From NCBI GenBank assembly GCA_019649035.1, contig BMAT01002291.1, positions 118,056 through 143,010 on the forward strand: DNA of 24,955 nt. Reading direction: 5' to 3'. Shown here in pieces: positions 21,218 through 24,955 of the stretch. Numbering within the stretch: position 1 is the stretch's first letter; every line of letters starts with the position of its first letter. A program made the position numbers and the translations under genes. The notes beneath the pieces are model-generated. The model saw nothing but the letters and a program-made list of their open reading frames with translations, had not been told where the DNA came from and did no database searches. The stretch comes from Elysia marginata (Eukaryota > Mollusca > Gastropoda > Plakobranchidae).

Positions 21218-22588
21218 ACCAGGGGTGAGGGTTCAAGCAGGACTTGAGTATGAGATTCATTAATTTTATACAGTAGGAATAAGCAGTATTTCTGCTGCTT
21301 GGAGACAAGACTTTCTCTGTTATGTCCATTGTATTGAAGGATAAAGCATGGATGCAAAGTTTAGGACGGATAGGGATAAAGTCAGTACCTCCTTTGGCAC
21401 AGTTTCATTTTGCCTCTTTGGCCGCTGAGAGGAAAACAACCAGAAAAACAGACCTGGGATCCTACCTTACCGTCGGACCTATGATTGAAGTCAAATTGGG
21501 GAAGGCAAAGGATCCACTGTGATCGATCAAGACACCATCTTCAAATTCTCCCATGTTAACACTACCTGTTCAGCAATGATATTTTCTTTTCATGTCTTTT
21601 TTTTTGGTTTGTTTGTTTTCTTTTTTCATGTTCTTTTCCGAACCAGTTGGTTTGTTGAGGTAGCCAGCTTTGGTAAAGACAAACGTATTGAGACAACTAT
21701 GCAGTTTTTTTATCAGGGTTTGGAAGGGAAGGGAAATTAGCATGAGAAGAAGATTATTGCTTGAGATGTTGGATGTGAGGGATGTATAAAGATGTAAAGG
21801 CTCGGCAGTCAATGCACGTAGCAATATGTGAATAGATCGAGATTTGAGATGATAAGAGAATGAAGCAATGACATATATACTGTAGGGTGGGAAGTGTAGG
21901 GAGGAAGAGAAAAAGGGAGGAAAAAAATTTAAGATTAATTAATTTATTAATTGGTTAGACTGCTATTCTATCAAGACTGGCTTTTTTACAAAAAAGGCTG
22001 AAATTTAAATTTCTGTTTAAAAAGACATTCAAAATGATATCTTCTTGTTCTAATACAGTGGAATCCTGATAAAGTAAACACCTTGGGACCGAAAAAATGT
22101 GTTGACTTTAAGCAAGAGTTGACCTTATCCATTATAAAGATATAGAGATATACAAAATGGGACTGCGAAATAGTGTTGACTTTAAGCAAGAGTTTCCCTT
22201 AAAGGCGTTGACTTAAGTGGGTTCCACTGTGTTAAATCACTTTGTGAAAAATAAAAACTTGTTTTACATGCTGAGTGGAAAACTTTTTTCATATCAACAG
22301 TTGCAAATGATGCAGATAAAAATCTTAAGACCACGCATAAATTTATACAGGCTTGCATTTACATATTGCTAGGTAACTTAATAAAATATGAGTTTTGTTT
22401 CACAGTTCTGATTCGTATTACCTGGAAAGCAGCATATTCATCATCCTGGGCCACAGACAGGTCATTTTTCTTCTCACTTGGTAACCTTGGCCCATCTTGA
22501 ATTTGCTCTGCTGATTCCTCGAGTGACTTTAGTAGCCGAGCTTTCTTTAACTGCAGAAGATTCTCTGGCAACAACGATGCAATAACTT
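12470..22588 (-). CDS. ZGPAT: ZGPAT: CCCH zinc finger, Tudor and G-patch protein (9 exons seen, partial)
   Basis: Nine exons (22588/22585-22422, 20599-20270, 19923-19829, 18610-18548, 17691-17531, 16672-16464, 15342-15234, 13612-13521, 12581-12470) join with GT-AG introns and perfectly consistent phases to about 445 codons. Numbering from the first visible codon, the order is: N-terminal helix with DDEYAAFQ; acidic region; GTKCQAP...GNAMI block; CCCH finger (C181, C189, C196, H200); Tudor domain about 224-270; acidic linker; G-patch about 334-378; Lys/Arg helix; [12 protein letters not shown]. This is the ZGPAT order and residue pattern. Vertebrate ZGPAT is a nuclear protein described as a transcriptional repressor that recruits NuRD, and as a G-patch partner of the DHX15 helicase. 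The same role here is inference from homology. Missing: the N-terminal exon (about 50 residues in human) and the C-terminal coiled coil (about 100 residues). Convergent with the RING gene. Confidence 0.92.
12582..13520 (-). other. ZGPAT intron with 144-bp tandem duplication
   Basis: AT-rich intron, donor GTATGG. The only structure seen is the pair of diverged tandem copies at 13121-13406. Short open frames here are not gene-like. Confidence 0.75.
13121..13406. repeat. Diverged tandem duplication, 144-bp unit, two copies
   Basis: Copy 1 (about 13121-13264) and copy 2 (about 13265-13406) share words such as TTTGTTTCAGTTTTA, GTAGGGTTTAATA, TTTTCAAGGGTTTA and GATTGCAAGGGT at a constant 144-base offset, with scattered substitutions and small indels. 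It lies wholly within a ZGPAT intron. Confidence 0.9.
13521..13612 (-). CDS. ZGPAT: ZGPAT exon: GKSLDK and helix after G-patch
   Basis: Acceptor TTGCTCAG, donor AAG/GTATGG. It completes a split Gly codon and encodes [20 protein letters not shown] and a Lys-rich helix. The GKSLD start directly follows the G-patch, as in vertebrate ZGPAT (GKSLDQ). Confidence 0.93.
13647..13854 (+). mobile_element. Candidate tRNA-like SINE or foldback element
   Basis: TGTCTCAGTGG (13731-13741) resembles a Pol III A box and AGTTCGAATTA (13777-13787) a B box, at tRNA-like spacing. The direct repeat GTTAGACAGA flanks it at 13637-13646 and 13855-13864, a possible target-site duplication. Nested inverted repeats also frame the core: CAAATGATTGAAA (13676-13688) with its exact complement at 13842-13854, and CAGTGGAGAGAA (13711-13722) with an 11/12 match at 13830-13841. 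It could be a SINE, or a foldback MITE with chance boxes. Confidence 0.5.
14518..14686 (-). pseudogene. Decayed partial duplicate of ZGPAT G-patch exon and flanking intron
   Basis: This stretch aligns to 15139-15304 at an offset of about 618-621 bases. Shared words include GGTAGAA, ATGATTGGAAC, ATTGGGC and CACATTCTAAT-like sequence. On the minus strand 14616-14686 still reads [10 protein letters not shown] against [11 protein letters not shown] in the real exon at 15234-15342, and the donor has decayed from GTAAGT to GTGAAT. The 5' part of the exon, with the key G-patch glycines, is missing; a stop codon falls at its edge and the similarity ends at the transposon target site at 14687. Not functional as a G-patch. 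Confidence 0.8.
14689..15138. mobile_element. 450 bp pogo/Tigger-like TIR element (copy 1)
   Basis: It starts CAGTGGACCTAGTATCCAAC. The reverse complement of its right end is CACTGGACCTGAAATCCAAT, 18 of 24 terminal bases matching. A TA dinucleotide flanks both ends (14687-14688 and 15139-15140), the Tc1/mariner-superfamily target duplication. No transposase is encoded. A relative lies at 18727-19195. Confidence 0.85.
15234..15342 (-). CDS. ZGPAT: ZGPAT exon: core of G-patch
   Basis: Acceptor TTTTTTTAG, donor CAGG/GTAAGT. Encodes [36 protein letters not shown], an almost ideal G-patch with the glycines and aromatic residue in place (G-x-G-h-L-x-K-M-G-Y-x-x-G-x-G-L-G). G-patches bind and activate DEAH-box helicases, DHX15 in the human case. 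Together with the last eight codons of the upstream exon it completes the domain. Confidence 0.96.
15343..16463 (-). other. ZGPAT intron within the G-patch
   Basis: A 1121-base AT-rich intron with a GTCAGA donor. AGATCTAGAT words occur near 15583 and 15668; nothing else of note. Short open frames at 15301-15567 and 15812-16107 on the other strand look spurious. Confidence 0.8.
16464..16672 (-). CDS. ZGPAT: ZGPAT exon: acidic linker and start of G-patch
   Basis: Acceptor TTCATTCACAG, donor AAAG/GTCAGA. Encodes a long Asp/Glu/Ser linker, a KKKNK basic patch, then DDGLPVYLW and LGAWEAHTK. The last corresponds to GAWEVHTRGIGS in vertebrate ZGPAT, the N-terminal edge of the G-patch. The acidic run is encoded by GAT/GAA repeats, hence the (ATC)n-like look of the + strand. 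Confidence 0.94.
16673..17530 (-). other. ZGPAT intron, A/T-rich
   Basis: An 858-base intron with a weak GTTCGT donor. It contains poly-A-rich stretches around 17160-17290 and no other structure. A + strand open frame at 17359-17604 overlaps the adjacent Tudor exon and is its shadow. Confidence 0.8.
17531..17691 (-). CDS. ZGPAT: ZGPAT exon: Tudor domain
   Basis: Acceptor CTATGCAG, donor ACAG/GTTCGT. Encodes [20 protein letters not shown] and [11 protein letters not shown], the beta-barrel pattern of a Tudor domain: small-residue turn, W-Y-P-A strand, V-K-F strand, then LVEHVKPI. It aligns with the ACLAKHQDGLWHAA segment of vertebrate ZGPAT. Tudor domains usually bind methylated Lys/Arg; for ZGPAT the ligand is not established to my knowledge. 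Confidence 0.94.
17692..18547 (-). other. ZGPAT intron between CCCH and Tudor exons
   Basis: An 856-base AT-rich intron with a GTGAAA donor. A minus-strand open frame of 116 codons at 18019-18369 (Tyr/Phe/Ile-rich) lies wholly inside it and has no recognisable family; I treat it as chance. Confidence 0.75.
18548..18610 (-). CDS. ZGPAT: ZGPAT exon: end of CCCH finger
   Basis: A 63-base exon, acceptor CCGTTCTCAG, donor CACAG/GTGAAA. Encodes [20 protein letters not shown]. It supplies the zinc-binding His and matches FSHGQVVSLDELRPFQDPDL of human ZGPAT. The phase fits both neighbours. Confidence 0.94.
18611..19828 (-). other. ZGPAT intron splitting the zinc finger
   Basis: A 1218-base intron with a GTAAGA donor. 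It holds the second Tigger-like element, whose near end is 117 bases from the acceptor. Nothing else was recognised. Confidence 0.85.
18727..19195. mobile_element. About 470 bp pogo/Tigger-like TIR element (copy 2)
   Basis: It starts CAGTGGACCTCTTATCCACC after a TA. Its right end, GTTTGTTGGGTCTGATGTCCTCTG, aligns with the right end of 14689-15138 but is decayed, and the flank is CA rather than TA. Shared internal words include ATTTTCAACAAA, GTTTGTTCTATTCTT, CCTTGCTT and GAACTTT. It is non-autonomous. Confidence 0.75.
19829..19923 (-). CDS. ZGPAT: ZGPAT exon: first part of CCCH finger
   Basis: Acceptor TTTTCATAG, donor TGTCG/GTAAGA. Encodes [31 protein letters not shown], aligning with VRVLYLYPTHKSLKPC of human ZGPAT. 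With the next exon it gives C-x7-C-x6-C-x3-H. The human finger has x5 in the middle; x6 is still within the known CCCH range. Binding of DNA or RNA through this finger is inferred from the family. Confidence 0.95.
19924..20269 (-). other. Short ZGPAT intron with 155-bp tandem duplication
   Basis: A 346-base intron, donor GTATAG. Nearly all of it consists of two diverged copies of one unit, annotated separately. Confidence 0.8.
19957..20266. repeat. Diverged tandem duplication, about 155-bp unit
   Basis: AAATATAAAGTGTTT-CTGAAA-ATGAACAAGT occurs near 19965 and again near 20120. Later words (TATATTTGAATA and TATATTTAAATA; TATGCATTTCA and TGTGCATAATTTCA) keep the offset. The repeat fills the intron between the acidic exon and the CCCH exon. 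Confidence 0.75.
20270..20599 (-). CDS. ZGPAT: ZGPAT exon: acidic/Ser region and GTKCQAP block
   Basis: Acceptor TTTTGCAG, donor ATG/GTATAG; 110 codons, phase 0 at both ends. It begins with a Ser/Pro-rich stretch, passes through a long Asp-rich run ([11 protein letters not shown]) and ends with [24 protein letters not shown], which matches the GTKxxAPYYSSWGTLEYHNAMV block of vertebrate ZGPAT just before the zinc finger. Confidence 0.94.
21147..21214. repeat. (GA)n microsatellite
   Basis: Imperfect AAAGAGAG passes into uninterrupted GA to 21214, inside a ZGPAT intron. On the ZGPAT sense strand it is a polypyrimidine (TC)n tract. Confidence 0.95.
22056..22229. mobile_element. 174 bp MITE, pogo/Tigger-like ends (copy 2)
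   Basis: It starts CAGTGGAATCC after a TA and ends GGGTTCCACTG. Its reverse complement aligns along its length with 8962-9136, including the internal AAACTCTTGCTT, GCAGTCCCATTTTG and TTTATCAGGATTCCACTG words. The right flank is TG. It lies in a ZGPAT intron, opposite in orientation to copy 1. Confidence 0.85.
22422..22588 (-). CDS. ZGPAT: ZGPAT exon: N-terminal region (first exon visible)
   Basis: Donor TTCCAG/GTAATA. The acceptor is AG at 22590-22589 or at 22587-22586 (exon start 22588 or 22585, same phase). Encodes [23 protein letters not shown] and DDEYAAFQ, aligning with EASLVSVRKSSLLAAL and DAEYQAF of human ZGPAT. An in-frame stop lies just upstream of the acceptor, so the start codon must be in an earlier exon that I could not find. 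Confidence 0.85.
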
Positions 22589-23008
22589 CTCAGTGTGACA
22601 ACATTGAACAGGTACCAAAGAGGGTGCATTTACTTATGTCTACAGAATTAAAGTGGATAAAATTAGACGTTGTGATTTACTGTATGTTTAGGTAGAAAAA
22701 AATGAAAGGTCACTGGAATAAAGAGACCTTCAAACATCAATACATCAGAGCTTTAAATGTGTGTTTCATAAATGAAACAAGAAAACCATACAATTATTAT
22801 CAAAGAGTTTATATATGGTTATCTTGACTTTAAAAAATGAAAAACAAACAAAATTTAGGATGATTTTTCAAAGTCAAGCACTTGTTTCTCTAAAGTTCTT
22901 TACTTTGATGCCTGGTTAAATATTGGACAATTCGATATGCTGACACATTATTGAAAACTGGTGCTAGTGTTACATCAGTTTAATCAAGAGAGTTAAAATG
23001 AGTCTACG

Positions 23009-23310
23009 ACAGATCTCAAAACCCTCCTTAGCAGTTAAAAGTGACAAATCCATATATATTTAAAAACAGAAACAAACAAGAAAAAAAACATGGAATTATT
23101 GATGGTTCCATTCTTTTATTAAATGCTAAGTCTTTGTGTTACAATAGTTTTTTTTAAGTTCCCGACCTATTAAAATATAAGAAGATTTGATAGGTAGAGA
23201 AGTTTATTATAAAAGACAGGTTGAAATTTTAAATAAGTTTTATAAAAAGAAATAAACCAAAATAGATCTCAAAACTGCTCTTAGCAGTTGCAAATAATAA
23301 GTTCATATAC
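23009..23310. repeat. Two diverged copies of a short block
   Basis: AGATCTCAAAAC, CTTAGCAGTT and TCATATA-like words occur in the same order at about 23010-23057 and again at 23265-23310. The intervening sequence is not obviously related. It is probably an old duplication or two copies of a decayed repeat. Confidence 0.55.
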
Positions 23311-23670
23311 CTTTTAAAATTATTTTTAACTAGTTATGACAGTCCGTACTTTGCATCGGTAATTGATTGGGTACATTTAGTAGATACCACCAGCTTCATT
23401 TCTACATTCTATGATCTCTTTTTGCCCTACCTCAAACCCTTTTTTTTATCTTTCTTTCTTATCCCCACTACATTTTTTCCTAATTTGGTGACAGCCCCTC
23501 TTGCTCCTCGAAATCTCTGTTTCCCACCCTAATTCTCCTATTCTACTCTGAAAAGTATCAATAAAAATTGCACATTACTATCTATTTCTTGTGCTTTTCA
23601 TTGCACTTTCTCTTTAACAGAATAACCCGTTTTAATCAGTATTTCTCTGTTTAAATGCAAACGCAAAGGT

Positions 23671-23833
23671 TTCTCTCTCACTCACTCTCTCTCTCTCTCC
23701 CTCCCCCCCTCTCTTTCTCTCTCTCTCTCATATCTCAATCCCTCTCCACACTTAACAATAGTGCGACAACATCATAATACAGTTTGCCACTCTCAGCAAC
23801 ACCCTCTCCCCCCTCTCTCTCTCTCTCTCTTTT
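23671..23833. repeat. CT-rich low-complexity pair
   Basis: Two (CT)n tracts, 23671-23730 and 23808-23833, are each followed by TCTCAATCCCTCT. The repeated context suggests that a CT tract and its flank were duplicated about 110 bases apart. Confidence 0.85.
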
Positions 23834-24563
23834 GTCTCTCAATCCCTCTGTAGATTTCTTCCTCTTCTTCGCCTAGATCTAGCTAGATGCCGCCTTTAGA
23901 TAAAGCTTTTACATGCCATTAAATGAATGATATAAACCAATAGGCAAGCAAACAAAACAATGTTTTTATAAAAAAAAAATTCTAGATTTTATTCATTTTG
24001 TTCATTAAGCTTTTAGACTTATTTGCCTTATGAATAGAAAAGAAGAATCAAAGCTAACACAACCATTTAAAAAAAAAAAAAACTTAATGTAGATCTAGAT
24101 TTAGATTTCAGTTTATCATTGTCAGCAAGCCTTTAGCCTTAATCAAAATCTAGAACACAAACATTAATGAACATTTTCATTCATAATGTCTGTTTTGTTC
24201 CCTTCTGCATTAGCTTTAAGTTTTTCATTAGCAATGAAGCACAAAGCAAGACGTAAAAATCATTAAAAAACTCTACCATCGTTTGGATTTGCGTCTTGCC
24301 CTATTATTCTTTCCTTGCATAAAAAATTTTTCATCCGCACCATCACAATGCATCATTTCATGAACTTATTTCGACAATCGGGTAAATTTGCATTTGTGGC
24401 GTCAAAAAGCTTGACTATGGCATTTGTAGGCCTATAAAGGGTATGTCAATAAGAAAACAATAAAATTTCAGACAAAAAACTACAGGGAGTCTGGATTTTT
24501 AGTTCACGGTTTGTGATTTCAACATCTACCTGATTCCTTATGACAAATTCTGAGAGTTAAATA

Positions 24564-24714
24564 CAGTGGAATTCGCGAGAAGTCAACTCGCTTGAAGTCA
24601 ACTCTCGGTTAAAGTCAACACCTCGCAACGGTCCCCTCTTTTGCCTTCTTCATTTAAGCAACTTTATTTCGCATTAAGTCAACAGCTTCGGACCTATTTT
24701 CGCTTAAAGTCAAC
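24564..24714. mobile_element. MITE-like element with five AGTCAAC motifs
   Basis: It begins CAGTGGAATTCGCGAG after TA, like the MITEs at 8962 and 22056. It carries AGTCAAC at 24581, 24596, 24613, 24677 and 24708, mostly within TTAAAGTCAAC. The internal GGTCCC and TTCGGACC words also match that family. No matching right end was found before the window end, so it is truncated or a distant subfamily. Confidence 0.6.
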
Positions 24715-24955
24715 ACCTCGTTGTCAAATGGAAAGATATAGAGAGACCCCAGATGGGTCTTGGGAGAGACAAAGAGGTATAGCGAAGGTGGGTGGGTGGG
24801 CGCTCTTTGTTTCCAATCATGATTCAAGACACAGCGTGCAGTGCTTGCTCGCCTGCCTGGCCTACAGGCTTGGCGAGGGCTAGTTGGGGAGAGGGGGCTC
24901 TTGTCGAAGCTGGACAGAAGACAGTGACACTGACAGGTGCTGATTGGCGCAATTC

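Larger units (their letters stand above)
20600..22421 (-). other. First visible ZGPAT intron
   Basis: An 1822-base intron, donor GTAATA. It contains the (GA)n tract and one MITE. A + strand open frame at 21322-21522 (66 codons) has no recognisable family and no support. Confidence 0.8.
22589..24955. other. Upstream of visible ZGPAT exons; no gene seen
   Basis: This should be intron, or intron plus the first ZGPAT exon. No exon encoding the expected N-terminal helix was found on the minus strand, so the start is probably beyond the window. It holds two CT-rich tracts, a diverged duplicated block and a MITE-like element. A + strand open frame at 24641-24883 overlaps that element and is not called. 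Confidence 0.55.

Noticed and set aside
15566-24110. Scattered AGATCTAGAT words (for example 15583, 15668, 23874, 24092)
   Set aside because: Short, dispersed and without array structure; no evidence for a functional site or CRISPR-like repeat.

Overview
The window is eukaryotic nuclear DNA from an animal. Coding blocks are interrupted by GT-AG introns, intergenic DNA is AT-rich, and there are (GA)n and (GACA)n microsatellites and many short terminal-inverted-repeat elements. I see no bacterial or viral gene organisation. Gene structure, repeat content and protein style would fit a mollusc or another lophotrochozoan, but nothing here fixes the species. The first 12 bases are a poly-G run and base 292 is N, so the left end looks like raw assembly edge.

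Left part, + strand, 607-6987: a three-coding-exon gene that I can read from ATG to stop. It encodes a protein of about 1670 residues. The parts in order are an N-terminal RING finger (interrupted by intron 1), no B-box, a coiled coil, and a Ser/Thr/Pro-rich, probably disordered tail of more than 1300 residues. The tail carries four copies of a motif close to FFKSRLTGLPVG, six Arg-Tyr/Phe motifs, two related basic helices and several RRxS-type phosphosites. I do not recognise a named orthologue; 'TRIM-like RING/coiled-coil protein' is as far as the sequence goes.

Right part, - strand, about 22588 down to 12470: nine exons with mutually consistent splice phases that reconstruct most of ZGPAT. 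This is the nuclear CCCH-zinc-finger, Tudor and G-patch protein. The order is N-terminal region, acidic/Ser region, CCCH finger split by an intron, Tudor, acidic linker, G-patch split by an intron, basic helix, and the conserved VFGFLNKKL block. The extreme N-terminal exon and the C-terminal coiled-coil exon(s) were not found. The two genes are convergent.

Between and inside the genes are non-coding repeats: two copies of a 450-470 bp pogo/Tigger-like TIR element, two full copies of a 175 bp MITE plus a related third, a tRNA-like SINE candidate, two diverged tandem duplications, a G-quadruplex motif, and a hairpin. The most unusual item is a decayed partial duplicate of the ZGPAT G-patch exon, ending exactly at one of the Tigger-like insertions. 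I saw no operon-like system, CRISPR array, defence system or RNA gene that I could support.
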